A stretch of 64,000 nt of DNA from Artemisia argyi (GCA_030686995.1 CM060687.1:172651090-172715089), one strand, 5' to 3'. Shown: positions 45,125 to 58,400, counted from the stretch's first letter. Notes: generated from the letters alone by a model not told the origin. Numbers and translations: made by a program.

Positions 45125-45790
45125 ATGAGAAGCTTTAAGGAAATGATTTTAATGGAGGAAGCAACCATACTTGACATCATCTCAGACTCAAGCATCTTGA
45201 CAGAAAACGACACGCTGGTATCTCCTGCTAGAACATTTGAACTGGGATTCTTCAAGCCAGGTAGCTCGGATAACACTTACATTGGTATTTGGTATAAGAA
45301 AATTTCTGTTAAAACAGTGGTTTGGGTTGCCAACAGAGACTACTCCATAACCAATATCAAGCATGTTAAGGATTGGCAGTGTGGGAAATCTTGTTCTCAA
45401 GAACTATACCGATCATGTAGTGTGGTCATCCAACTCAACATCATCAGGAAATGCAACTGCACAGCTTAATGACTCTGGAAATCTAGTCATCGCAGATGGA
45501 AACAGCATGAAGATTCTGTGGGAGATTTTGACTATCCAACGGATACTCATCTAGCTGGCATGAAGCTTGGCAAAAATTACTTAACAGGCGCCGAATGGAA
45601 TTTAACATCATGGAAGAGTATTCATGATCCAACTATAGGGGAATTCACCTTAAGCATTGACACAAGTGGTTATCCTCACTTCGTACTAAGAGATGGTTTG
45701 GAGGTCAAGTTTCGGCACAGACCATGGAATGGTAAACGTTTTAGTAGGTCATCCTGGTCTGCCACTGATTGGCTCCAAACGGTCAACCTA
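45125..45790 (+). pseudogene. G-type lectin S-receptor-like kinase fragment (lectin domain only)
   Basis: Three plus-strand frames join into the extracellular bulb-lectin region of S-domain receptor-like kinases: [36 protein letters not shown], then after a frame change near 45360 [20 protein letters not shown] and [14 protein letters not shown], then after another near 45525 [30 protein letters not shown] and RPWNGKRFS. Coding ends before the S-locus glycoprotein, PAN, membrane and kinase domains. A signal peptide is not evident in the first codons. It is bounded on the right by the Tat/Athila-like LTR. Confidence 0.85.
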
Positions 45791-45793
45791 AAT

Positions 45794-48700
45794 TGACCGA
45801 AGGATGGTCAACAAGGTTAAACTGCCTAAAGTCAATACTCCGCGGAAGTATAGTGTTTCCCCGGGTCGTTATGTCCCGACGAGGTGTGAATTGTTATCAA
45901 ACGGGTTTGTGATCGGGTGAATTTGGATGGAAAGGGGTTTGTGATTGGTTACACTACTGATTTGTACAATCAAATAGCTTAAATAATCTATATTAACAAG
46001 GTTGGAAATTTGGAAAAACCAGAAATGTTTAAAACCTAAAACGCGTACGTTCAGATTAAATTTACGTGAACGTACGAAATAAAAAGTGAAAACTGAAATC
46101 TGAAAACCCACAGGGGGTGAAAATGAGTTTTTTACAAACCTAAGGATAAAAGAAAATTTTTAGAAAAAGAAAATAAATTTTTACACTATTTAATTATTTA
46201 ATATTAATTAAATACTAATTATTAATATTTAAAATACTTAAATACAATATATTATTATTTAAATACTAAAAAAGTGAAAATTTAATTTCTAAAATTATAA
46301 AATAACTAAAAACAAGTTTTAAAACTAAAAATATGTCTTTTTCTCTTTTTGTGGATTTTATATTAATTAATTACTAATTAAATATTAATTACCTAATTAA
46401 ACTAATTAGAATTATTAAAAATACTAAAATGACTTAGAAAATTATGGAAAAATTTATAAAACTAATTAACCATCACAGGAATCTTAAAAAATTATAAAAA
46501 GTTTATTTTATATGTTTTTACACTATTTTACTAATTATTATATTAAATATTAATTAATTACTAATTAAACTAAATAAATTATAAAAACAGGCAAATGAAT
46601 AGTAGAAATTACAAGAAAATTCCTAAAATTATTTTACAACTTATAAAAGCTAGGAAAAATATAAAAACTAGGGTTTACTTTATAAAAACTAATTTTGCTA
46701 TTTAAACTTAATTATTAATTAATTATTAATTAAACTAATATTAAATCTAATAAATACTAAATGACAAAAATAAAAATCTGAGAAAATTACTAAAATTACT
46801 TTAATATAAAATGAATTTAAGAAAAATATAAAAATGCTAAGTGCTTAACAAAAATCTAAAAAGGAAAATTAAAAATTTAAATTACATTAAATTGAAACTA
46901 TCACTTGAAATTAAATTGTTTTTTTCTGGATTTTTCATTTTGAAAACTAATTTACAACTAAAAACAAACAACTTTTGTAAAAACAACTTTTTTGAAAATA
47001 AAAAATAAGCACTATGGATACAATAAGTCATGACAGTTGACTTATGTTGACCAAATTGGAAAATAAGCTCAAATGAGCTTAAGTGGGACCCACTATGGGT
47101 GATTCTGATTCAAATGAGTTTATTGGACATGTATAAGCCAGGATAAGCACATGGGGTCCACTGGATAAGAAATTAAGTCAAAATAAGCACTTGACTTCTT
47201 GATTCAACACAGAAAATGGGACAAGTTTTGGAAACTGATTCAGGTGGGGTCCACAAGGTTTGAGGTCAATCTTTTGGTCAATACTTGAAGAGTGCTAGGA
47301 GGGGGTTGAAAGAACCTAAATTTGGACAATGGGGCCGACTGAGGTGGCCATAAACCATCACCAAAGTGTTGGTGATGGTGGAGGGGTCTGCTGCACAGGG
47401 GATAACCTCCCCCTGCAGGCTAGTTTGGAGGGCTGTGGGGCCCAGTGAAAAATTCACAAAAATATGGGGACAATGGGCCTTGGAGATTAGCTGGGATACT
47501 ATGATTCCTAAAAACCACAAAGCTTGAATCCTTATACAAAATTCCAAACAATTCACCCAAGAAATGGGTTTTCTGCCTAATGGTCACTTTGACTTTTAGT
47601 AAAAAATGACACAAGTTGACTTTCATGAGATTTGGGTGATCATAATTGATGAAATGTGTTATATTAATCTTAGATAAACCTAAATGAGGTATCCTAAACA
47701 CTTTCTAAGCTAGATTGAAGCTTATGGCTCCCCTAGTCCTAACAGATAACTAATTATGGGAATGAAGGGTGAATTTTGACTTCTGTGCTCAGGGGTGTTG
47801 TTTTAAAGCCTAATTCAACCTAATGTTACCTGATGTAGTATGCCCAAACCAAGATAACAACAAAACAACAACAACAACACATGGAAACTTGCAAATCCAA
47901 ACACCCCTGATGAAACTGTCTTGAAGGTTTTTTCGAAAGAAACCACTGATTTAAACATCCTATATGAAAATTAAGCAATCACTAACTTATTAGATTACAA
48001 ATTAAGCACAAGGGACTCAGTGATAGGGAGTACACAATAAGCAAACTTGAAAAGCTAAAATGGTAATTTTGAAACAGTTAAGAAACAAGTTTCAACCTAA
48101 GTGACTCTAGGCTACCTAGTAAGCATAAATAGGATACAATAACACTAATAAGCACAATTAGACTGATATAAGCAATATATAAGCAAAGATTATACAGAAA
48201 CTAAAGCAAGGAAGAAAAATTGAGCAAATTGTACTAAAATAGAAATTTAATGAAAAACTCACTCCAATCCTAGCTCAAATCAGAAAGTATGGATCCATAC
48301 AAGTTCTAGCTTGTTAGAAACAAACTAGTACAACCCATGGTCCATCCAAATCTGACCCATCACCCACAAGTGTTACTTTGACTTTCATTGACCATTTATG
48401 AAAGTATGAAACTAAATCAGTAAATACTATTGAAATGCCTAGAAGCATTTGTTGAGGTAAATTGAGCTTATGGAACAGAATACAGAGCTTATGAAAACTA
48501 TTTAATCATAAATGAGATTTACCATGAAACTTTTACTTTTCATTAAACTTGGATAATAGAACACAACTTAAGAATCTGAATACAAAAGACTTTAAATAAC
48601 TTGGAAACTTAAAACTAACTGAGCTTGAAACATGAAATTACATCTTAACATAAATTTTACTAACTTCTAATTTCTAATTAACTACTCTAACACCTACTAG

Positions 48701-49830
48701 TCTTTTCTGCTTCCATCTTCTTTCTTTTTATAAGTGTTTGGAGTTCCATGGGTCCCTCTTAACCAATCCCACCTCTTATCTGGTCCCTTGGATTGGTTAA
48801 ATTGATCCTGGCCATCAAAAATATTTTTGGCGCCAAAAAGGTTTTTGGCAGTTGGTGTTTGAGTGTAAGTTTCTTGGAGAAATTAATGCTTCTTGTAGGG
48901 TTGTGGTTTGGAAGGGGGGACAAGGTGTGGGCTTGCTGAGGTGGAGGAGGGGGGATGGAGTGTATCAGGGGAGTAGCAGGGTTCAAGTGGGTGAAGGAGG
49001 TGGATTTGTTTGACCTTTGTTGACTAAGGGGTGATAATAAAACGGGGGGTGAGTTTGTTTTTTTATATTTTTTTGATGGTTGGGCCGGATGAAAGGTTGG
49101 GCCTGATGGAGTAATAAGGGTGAGTGGGCTTAGTGGGAGTGTTGGTTTGGATTGATTTTATTTTTGGGTTTTGGTTTATTTTGTTAGCTTTTAAATCACA
49201 AGGACCAATTATGTAGTAGCTGAAAATTCAAGGACTACAAATGTAAATTCCTAAAAGTTAACATGAGGACCAAACCTGCCAAGTATCAATAGTCCAAAGG
49301 TTGTAAGTATAATTTTTCACTTTTGGTCCTTCAGGGACTAAAAATGTCAAATATTGAAATTTGAGGGACCAAAATGTAATTTTCTTCAAACTTCCATTTC
49401 AAGGACCAAAATTGACACTTGTGACTTTCCAGGGACCAAAATTGACTTTTTCTTCCAAAATATCCCACCAGGGACCAAATCTGCCAAAATTTGAAACTCC
49501 AGGGACCAAACTTGTAAATTTCCAAAACTTTTGAGTTTTTCACCAAAGGATTAAATATGACAACTTATGATTTCAAAAGGACCTTTGGTGACTTTTCTTT
49601 TAAAATATGTGCTCAGGGACAATTTTTGCCAATTTTTTGAAAGTTGGGGGACTGAAACAGCCAATTATGCAAACTTTGTACGTTTTTCATTTGTTTTTAC
49701 TCATTTTGCATCTAAAACATATAAAACACAATTTTGAAATATTTTCAGTATTTTGATGCATTTCTGAGTGTTTTTGTATGTTTTGCAGTTCTGATTTGAC
49801 CAAAAATGATGAGTGTTTGAGCACTCATCA
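45794..49830 (-). repeat. Long LTR (about 4 kb) of a Tat/Athila-like Ty3/gypsy element
   Basis: On the minus strand it begins TGATGAGTGCTCAAACACTC at 49830, right after a long polypurine tract. The left boundary (about 45794, TGACCGAAGG on the plus strand) is tentative, chosen as the TG closest to the end of lectin-receptor coding. The interior is very AT-rich with no supported ORF. The opposite LTR is not in the window, so length and ends are unconfirmed. Confidence 0.6.
49200..49650. repeat. Irregular GGGACCAAA-type repeat array in the long LTR
   Basis: About a dozen variants of CAGGGACCAAAATTGAC recur every 30-40 bases between 49200 and 49650, each followed by a different short spacer. 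Confidence 0.7.
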
Positions 49831-49847
49831 ATCCCCCACACTAAACT
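49831..49847 (-). other. Polypurine tract of the Tat/Athila-like element
   Basis: The minus strand reads AGTTTAGTGTGGGGGAT directly before the LTR start TGATGAG, typical of Tat/Athila elements. Confidence 0.75.
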
Positions 49848-49899
49848 ATTGCTAGTCCCTAGCAATAAACTGTTTTGAAAACTTAATGGATTTTAAACT

Positions 49900-50300
49900 C
49901 TTTATCAAAAGCCATCACTTCTGGAGTAGCCAGATGTATCGATTCAAGTAAGAACTATGGTCCACCTAATAACCATGTGATTTTGAGCAAACCACCAGCT
50001 GTCAACGGATTTGATTCGTCTTTACCAAAAGCCGTTTGCTTCTGGAATAGCCAACTCTTGATGGACAAAGTCAACATCTTGGTGAGCTGATTACCAATTA
50101 TGGTTTTTCCACTGCCTTTACCACAAGCCATAATCTTGCGGGCTAGCCAACTCATTCACTTTTTAGGATATGGCGAGTTGATTTACCATACAATTTTGGG
50201 CAAATTGCAAGCCGTAAACGGATTTGATATATCTTTACCAAGAGCCGTTTGCTCCCATATTAGCCAATCCTTTTGTCGTTTAGACATGGCGGACTGATAA
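49900..50300. repeat. Tandem repeats of about 105-115 bp near the 3' end of the Tat/Athila-like element
   Basis: A block of the form TTTACCAAAAGCCGTTTGCT followed by TAGCCAACTC recurs at about 49908, 50019, 50122 and 50235 with diverged spacers. Arrays between pol and the 3' LTR are common in Tat/Ogre elements. Confidence 0.7.
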
Positions 50301-50411
50301 CCACAAAAATTTTGAAACTCAAGTGAAAAAAATTTTAAAATTTTTGAAATTTTGGCCAAAAACGGGGGTACTAGATAGTAAAATGTGATAAAATTTGCTA
50401 GAATAGCGAAA

Positions 50412-50443
50412 TACCCCCCCCCCCCCCCACACACACACACACA
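50412..50443. repeat. Poly-C plus (CA)n microsatellite
   Basis: A run of about 16 C followed by about 8 CA units. Confidence 0.95.
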
Positions 50444-50662
50444 CTTAGAATGAATATTATCCTCAATATTCAAAGTCCCGGCTATTATGCTGACATTTTG
50501 AACGTAAAAGGGCAACATTACAAGCTAAATTTTGGAAACAACATTTTCTTTTCACTGTATTTGTAACCATAGCAGGGGTAATTCCCCCACACTTAGGGTG
50601 AAACCCTAAGTACATGCTATTGTTTTTGTTTACCGAGTCGCTAGCTTGACTCGACCCCGAAT

Positions 50663-51194
50663 TCATTGGTTCTTGGGGAAGCATGATGTGGAAGAAACAA
50701 TCTGCATCGGACTTTCATTCAAGATGTTTGGACAAACATTTGAAGCACGTGAAAGTTCCACATCGATGAGATATAATCCCGGCTCAAGATAATGATATAT
50801 GAAAATGCCGGGATCAAAGATGGTATCTTCATTCCCGAAGGAGTGAAGAAGAGAAGAAGTCACCTTATAGGTGAAGAAAAGGAAGAAAACCATGATGAAA
50901 ATCATGATTTGATCTTCTTCCTCGAGATCAGGCTGATTAGCCTGAGTTTGGATTTCAAGGGTTAAGCTCAAAAACATCCCGGGAGGGTGGGTGGGAATTT
51001 CCAAATCCTCATGATTGAGTGCATCTCCCCCCGGGCTATCAAACTCCGGAGGAGTCATGATATGATGAGTGAGTTCACCGGAGAACTCCTCATGAAGAGA
51101 ATCATTCACAAGATTTGAATTTGTGAACTCATGTTCCGGAATAGACTCATCACAATTCTCATTCTGAATATCAAAGAGTGGATTATCAGAAATT
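50663..51194 (-). pseudogene. 3' ORF remnant of the Tat/Athila-like element, cut by Copia-4
   Basis: An open minus-strand frame with an acidic N-terminal part (DESIPEHEF, EEFSGELTHHIMTPPEFD), a hydrophobic stretch near IMIFIMVFFLFFTYKV that could be a membrane segment, and LLHSFGNEDTIFDPGIF before ending CFPKNQ. It resembles extra 3' ORFs seen in related gypsy elements, as I recall them. The upstream end is truncated by the Copia-4 LTR at 51195, so the apparent start codon lies in foreign sequence. Confidence 0.5.
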
Positions 51195-51528
51195 GTTGGG
51201 ATCATACTTTTGTATTTTAGTCAAGTCTCGGTCATTACCTTTTGTAATAGGTTGCTTAGTCATTTATTTCACTATGTGTATGTTACTAGGCTTAAGTAAT
51301 CAAGTCTATGGGCCTTGAAAGCCCACGTTTAAGATGTAAGAGGGAGGAATGGAGTGTTGCCCTACTCTTCCCCTATAAATACTAAGCTCATGTAAACATT
51401 AGAATTGTTGGTTATTTGAATACATTAAGGAAACTCTTGTTCTTTCAATCTTCATAGTTCTCATAATCAACCATCTCTTATTCTCATCTCATTTCTTATA
51501 CTTGTGTTTACAAAATGGTGACCTAACA
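51195..51528 (+). repeat. Copia-4 5' LTR
   Basis: 334 bp, TGTTGGGATC...ACCTAACA, defined by the end of the gypsy sequence on the left and the PBS on the right. No second copy is in the window. Confidence 0.75.
51373..51381 (+). promoter_or_regulatory. TATA box of the Copia-4 LTR
   Basis: CTATAAATA, about 155 bases before the LTR end. Confidence 0.6.
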
Positions 51529-51530
51529 AG

Positions 51531-51538
51531 TGGTATCA
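51531..51538 (+). other. Copia-4 primer-binding site (short match)
   Basis: TGGTATCA two bases after the LTR matches the first eight bases of the initiator-Met-tRNA site, then diverges (TTCGCC). Confidence 0.6.
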
Positions 51539-51841
51539 TTCGCCTAATAGAGATTGAAGTGTGTTTCTTGGTGTTAACGTGGGATTTAGGGTGTATTTCA
51601 TCATCTTTTTGCTTTTTTCTTTGTTTCTTACACTCAAATCTTGAAGCTTGGATAAGTTTTAAGGTTAATATAGTGTTTAGAAGCTTAGATTTTGCATAAA
51701 GTTTTGATTTTTAAGGTTTTTTCTACTCAAAATCTTCAATAGTTAGTGTTTTCTAAGTATTGGTGAAGTTATTTGATCAAAAGTACCTTATTTCTATGCA
51801 TTTTTCTTCAAAAATTTGAGATTTTTCAAGTTTCTGACCTT

Positions 51842-52390
51842 CTTACGCGTAAGTTTGGTGAATAGTACGTTTCAAAAGCTGTCTACAGTACCTTTTGTCC
51901 TTTTTACGCATAAGTTTTTGCCTAAAACCCTTTTCCTACACGTAACTTTAGTCAAAACCCTCTTTCTACGCTTAACTTGGAAGTCTACGCTTAAATCCTA
52001 CGCGTAAGCTCAATTCCTACGCCTAAGTCCTACGCTGAAGTTACATCCTACGCAGAAGTCGCCTTTCTACGCAAAAGTTAAATCTTACGCATAAGATTTA
52101 ATCTTACGCGTAAGTTGCTGGAATCTACGCATAAGTATCATCAAAGGTTTTCTCTTCGTGCTACCGTGACTCAGTACTTCCCTAGCTTGGATAAGTTAGT
52201 GGAATACTTCGACTTTGGATATCTTTCAAGCTTGGATAAGTTTGAAAGATTTGTTTGGTCTTTGAACCTTACGCATAAAAATCTTACGCATAAGGTAATA
52301 TCTTACGCATAACTCACAAGTTTACGCATAAGATCATACTTTACGCGTAACTTTGAAGTCTTCGCATAAGTTTCACTTTTACGCGTAAGA
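51842..52390 (+). repeat. Palindrome-like motif array 1 (CTTACGCRTAAG) in the Copia-4 leader
   Basis: About 21 copies of a 10-12 base motif (TTACGCATAAG, CTTACGCGTAAG, CCTACGCTTAA and similar), mostly in one orientation, spaced irregularly, with a motif-free gap at about 52141-52265. It ends about 90 bases before the gag start. CTTACGCGTAAG is its own reverse complement. The first copy is followed by TTTGGT, as in array 2. Confidence 0.9.
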
Positions 52391-52480
52391 TTTCAACTTA
52401 CCCCAGGGTTTTTGAACTTAACCAAAGGAACGTGCATTTCAATCTTCTACAAAGATTCATTACTACACAAGTGTTCTAAG

Positions 52481-55400
52481 ATGTCTCAACCACCACATTA
52501 CTACTTCTCTAATTCTCAGCAACAGCAACATCAGCAGTATCAGCAACAACAATACCATCAGCAACAATCATATCAACAACCTTCACAGTCACACTTTCAT
52601 CAACAACCGTTTAATCCACAACCACTATATCTCATGATGCAACAACATCAAATCATTCCTCAACAACAACCATATCAAATGTCACAACAAAACACTCAGT
52701 TTTCCTCAAAACAACCTCACTGGTTTGATAGAATGTGTGAAGTTATTACAACTCAACAATCCAGACATGAGGCGGGATCACTTGAAACACCTCCAATGCT
52801 AACACCTGGGAACTATGTTCAATGGTCAAGTCGATTCTTACGATTTCTTAAACTAAAGAAACCTCATGGGAAATTCTTGAAACAAGTGATACTTGAAGGA
52901 CCATTTGAGTGGCCAACAAGATTTGAAATTGGTGATCCAACTGCTGATCCTCCATGTCCTCCTGGAGATAGACCTCTTCCAGAATCTCAACTCACAGCAG
53001 AACAGAAATTACATCGTGAAGCTGATGAGTATGCAATGGCTTATATACTTCAAGGTATACCTAATCCTATTTATCAAAGTGTCGATGCTCAGAAAACAGC
53101 CAAAGCTATGTGAGAACATGTTCATCTCCTTATGGAAGGCACTCAATTGAACAAAGATGATATGGAATCCAAACTCTACATGGAATACACAGACATCACA
53201 ATTGAACCAGGAGAGTCACTTGAATCCTACTATCATCGTTTCACAAATGTGGTCAATGATCTGGAACGTCACAAAATCACAGTACCAAGGATTGCAGTGA
53301 ACTCCAAATTCGTTGGTAGTCTTGGTCCTGATTGGCATAAATATGTGACATTTGTTCGACAAACCAAAAACCTTCATGATGCACCATATGGTTTGTTGTA
53401 TGATTTTCTGAAACACCATGAACCTGAAGTGGAAAAAGATCGAGCACTTCGAGGAGGATACTCACCATCACTAACACCAAATTCTTTGGCACTCGTAGCT
53501 CAATCTCCCTATGCTCCACCACCAATGTCAAATCATGCATATGTCCAAGAGCAAAACTACTTCAGTTATCCACAATCTTCTACCTCGAACCAAATGGTCC
53601 TTTATGATTCATCTTCACAGAATACTTCTACTCAACTTGTTCCATTAAACAACAATGATGCAGTATATTACTCCAACTCTAATGAAGATGACGATGATCA
53701 CTTTAATACGTTGAATCAGGGACTTGCTCTTATTGCTCGTGCTTTTAGCAAATTCTCCAACAAAACAAACAACTGTCAACGTGCATCTTCTAACACAAGG
53801 AATCAAGCTGTTGTCAATGATGGAAGGGTGGAAATTCAGAATCGTAACTATGTTCGATCTGGTTCAAGAAGTTCTTCAAGAAATCTTGGGAATGGTCAGC
53901 GGTTTAATAACAATGGAGGGTTCAGGAACAACTCAGGCTCTTCTCAGCAAAGGTCTGAACCAGTTGCAACTAGGAACTCAAACTCAGGGAATGCAGTGTG
54001 GTGCTATAACTGTAATGAACAAGGTCATATAGCAACGGCATGTCCTAAACCGAGAACTCGGGGTAGTAAGTTTCACAAGCAGGCATTACTCATGGCTCTT
54101 CAAGATGAAAAAGATGGACATTTCCCTGAACAGGATAACAACTTCATGGCAAATGTGAACAATGACGATGACATGGAAGATCTGGAAGTAAATGCAGCTG
54201 TGTTGCTTATGGCCAACATCCAGGAACTTTAGTTTAATGATTCAGGTCCAGTGTATGACACTGACGGCTTGTCTCAGGTACATGACCTCAATGCATGCCT
54301 AATACATGAAATAGCCTCACCTTCTGCTTCTGAATCAAATATGGCGCAAGTTGTTCCATCTGACTCATCTTCATCTTCTCAAACAGATGAACAAATAAGC
54401 ACAGTTGTCATATTTGATGATGACACAGTTGTTTCATTTGATGATCCTATTGAGAATGATAAACATGATCATATAGAACAACATGAACCATCATTTGATC
54501 CAGACCCTGACCTCATATTGTTATCTAAACAACTGAATGCTCAACAATTGCAAATCATAAAATGCAACGAGAAAAACAAAGCCTTAAAAGAAACAAATGC
54601 GTCACTTGCAAGAGATATTGAGTGTTATAAAATTCAACTTTCAAATCAGGAAGACAAGATTAAACATGCAAAAAGTTTTGAAAAAGCTTTTCAAGAATCT
54701 TACAACAAAGAGCAAGATCTTCAACACAAAATGCAAGATTTAATTGAGTCAAACAGAAAGTTGATTTCTAAACTCGAAAGTGAAAAATGTGAACTGAAAA
54801 TGCAAGTTGAACGTCTTCAAAACGTACTTTCAAAAACAGAAACAGAATTGTCAAGTTGCAAAAAGGATTTTTGTGAACATAAAATACGAAAAAGGAAGTA
54901 TATAGATAACTTACTCGGTGAGATAGTTGATCTTGAAAAACAACTCAAAGAATTTCGTAATATTGTTTACAAAACCGGGGGCTCTGTCACAACAATTCAG
55001 AAATTTACTTTAAAACCGAGACCCGATAAAGGATTTGCACTTGGCGATTTCAAATCAATGTTTCTTCACACAACATTCAAAGAAAATCCTAAGATTTATA
55101 GTATGGACCATTTGCTTGATAATACGATTGTGCGTGCTGTTGTTTTTGATACTGAAGAAGAGGAAGAACTTGAAGACGAGAGTCGATCAAAAATGAGTTA
55201 TGTTCAATATTGGACACCATATGATTATTCAAAAGCTCCTCATATTTCTAAATCTTTTGTTCCTCAAAAGGAATTACCTGAGAAATCATGGTATGTCACT
55301 GAGTCATATGTTTCATCCTCTAATGCGGCCCCTGTCCAAACTGTAGCACAAATAAATGGTCCTTTACCATCATCCGGTGAATTTACACCTTTACCGAAAA

Positions 55401-58400
55401 ATTGTCATGTCTTAAATTATTACAAAACTTTTATGGAAGACATCGAAATTTTGGAGGAAACAATTGAACGTAATTCTGAAATAAAAATTGAAACTTTTCA
55501 ATCCGCTTACGAGCGAGAAAAGAGAGATATTTTTCAAAAACAAATGTTGCCAATTGTCAAACACCTCCGTCTCTGTGCTACACGTTGGGAACAGGAACTT
55601 CGAAACGAGGTCAAAACTATGATAAACGTTTTCAACTCAACTGAAAATGAGATTTTGGTTCAAAAGCAAAGAAATAGAGTTTTAAAAAAGTGATGCTGAT
55701 CGACTCTTGGAACAAATTCTCAATGCTGATATTTATTCTGTTATCATGAATGATCTCTATAAATCTGGTACTTCTATGCTTGTGGATGATCTTTGTGTTG
55801 ATAATAACTTGTTGAATGTGGAAATCGAGACACTTAAACATGAAAATGACAAGCTGAGAATACAAAATGATGATGTGACAAAACAATTCTCAAAAGAAAT
55901 TTGTCTTCTCAAACAAAGGCTTGAATGGTGTCAAGCTCAAAGTATTGATATGGAATTGAAATTTCAAAGTCAAAATAATTCAAACTCTTGTCAGCTTTGC
56001 AAAAACACTGAGTCTTTAAAAAGTCTGTGTCTCAAATACGAGAAAGAAATTGCGGATTTAAAAATTCAAAAACGCCAAATGGCAACAAAACCGCGATGAC
56101 ATCAAATATTGCAATGGTTTACTTGAGTCTGAAATTCAGGATAAAAATCACATCATCATTGATTTGAAAGAGAAAATTAAGCTACTTCAAAAAGGAAAGA
56201 CGGTTGACACCACGGTGATAGCACCAGGATTGTATCAATTAGACAAAACTGCTAAAGAAAATTTTGTTCAAAACACTAATGTTGATAACTCCACTTCCAC
56301 AGGACTAGTCTCCACTAGTAGCGTTAGCAGACCCAAGCGAAAAAGTAACAAGAAGAATAGGCTCTGGCAACGTAAAAGAGGACAACTAGAAGCTCAAGAA
56401 GTAGAAGATCAACTTAGGAATTTGAATAAAACTCATGTTGCATCAGATTTAGATTCTAAACTGGCAAATTGTAATCAAAATCTAAATGTAACGAATGATG
56501 AACCTTTGAATGTTTTGAATATTAATGCATCTTGTGTGTTTTGTCATAAAAGCGTATCATCTAGTGATCATACAAAATGTATAGCTAATTCTCTTCTTAA
56601 TCATCATAAGAAACGTAGGACAAGCATTCCTTCTAGGCCCACTACTGCCTCTAAGTCTATATTAGGAAAGCCGCCATCTACGGTTTCTAATGAAGTTGAA
56701 GTTACCCCCACAAGTGCAGAGAACAAATCTAGGAACAAACCCATTACTAGTGAATTCACCAAAAAGAAAGCAAGAACTAGTTGGAATTGGCAATGTTGGT
56801 TACAATATAAACCAGACTTTAAATGGATTCCTAAATTGTTGAATACATGTGCTTCTAACCAACAGGAACCCGCACTTTCTTTGGGTTCCACCCTTACTTC
56901 TGTTCCATCCTTGTCGTCTTCTTGTGATGCAGGTGGTACAGATTGTTCTCTGGATTGTTGATAGCGGATGCACCCGACATATGACAGGCAATCTCAAACT
57001 GTTACACAACTTTGTCTCAAAGTTCATTGGTACTGTCAGATTCGGGAATGATCATTACGCTTTAATCATGGGATATGGTGACTATGTCAGTGGGAACATT
57101 GAAATCAGTCGTGTTTATTATGTGGAAGGCCTTTGACACAACCTTTTCTCTGTTGGTCAATTTTGTGATGGGGATCTAGAAGTTGCATTTCGTGAGAAAA
57201 CTTGTTTCGTTCATGACTTACAAGGAAACGATCTAATGTCTGGCTCACGTGGTTCTAATCTATATACAATATCAATGTCAGATATGATTGCTACATCTCC
57301 GATATGTCTTCTCTCCAAAGCGGAATCGACTAAATCTTGGTTATGGCACAAACGTCTTTCGCACTTGAATTTCAAAACTATGACTAACCTTGCTCGTCAC
57401 AAACTTGTTGATGGATTTCCAAGATTCCGTTTTACCAAAGATCACTTATGTTCAGCCTGTGAACAAGGAAAAAGTACTCGGGCTCATTTTCCTTCTAAAT
57501 CTGAGAACAGTACGAATCATGTTTTACAATTGCTTCATATGGATTTGTGTGGACCGATGCGTGTTCAAAGTATCAACGGTAAACGTTACATTCTTGTAAT
57601 TGTGGATGATTACTCCAGATGGACTTGGGTTTATTTTTTACGAGGTAAAGATCAAGCTCCTTCAATAATCATCACCTTTCTCACTAAAATTCAAGTTCAG
57701 TTACGCAACACGGTACGAATAGTCAGAACTGACAATGGAACTGAATTCAAGAATCAGACACTTCGGTCATATTTTGAGAAAGTGGGAATTGAACATCAAA
57801 CATCTATTCCTAGAAGCCCAGAACAGAATGGAGTTGTTGAAAGACGCAACAGGACGTTAGTGGAAGCTGCTAGAACAATGTTGATTAATGCTCAATTACC
57901 AGATTACTTATGGGCGGAAGCTGTTTCAACCGCATGTTATACCCAAAACCGTTGCATGATCACAAAAGGCCATCGCAAAACACCTTATCAAATTGTTCAC
58001 AAAAGAAAATCGAACATCGATTACTTTTATGTATTTGGAGCCCTTTGTTATCCAAAAAATGATCATGATGATTTAGGTAAACTTAAACCAAAGGCTGACA
58101 TCGGAGTGTTCGTTGGATACTGTGAAAATTCTAAAGGTTTTCGGATATGGAATCGTCGAACAAGAGAAATTCAAGAAACCATTCATGCTAATTTTGATGA
58201 ACTCACACAAATGACTTCTGAGCAACACAGCTTAGGACCCGAATTCAACCGTCTTAACTCTCCGGATTCTTCGGCTGAACCATTGCCACTTAACCGCAAA
58301 GAATTGGAAACCTTGTTTGCTCCACTGTTTGATGATACAATTGAATACCGTTCTCCTGAGGTCTCACCCAATTCCACTGCTCAACCTGAGAATATTCAAG

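Noticed and set aside
51842..52390. CRISPR-like array
   Set aside because: Motifs are only 10-12 bases and variable, spacing is irregular, there are no spacers of constant length, and the context is a plant retrotransposon.
51842..52390. GTAAGT in some motif copies read as splice donors
   Set aside because: Only the CGCGTAAGT variants give it. Most copies (CGCATAAG) do not, and no paired acceptor pattern is evident.
55684..55693. Possible programmed -1 frameshift site (T TTA AAA in the reading frame) before a downstream frame
   Set aside because: The downstream coding frame is reached by a +1 change, not -1, and removing one base of the A-run restores it. It is a simple 1-base insertion.
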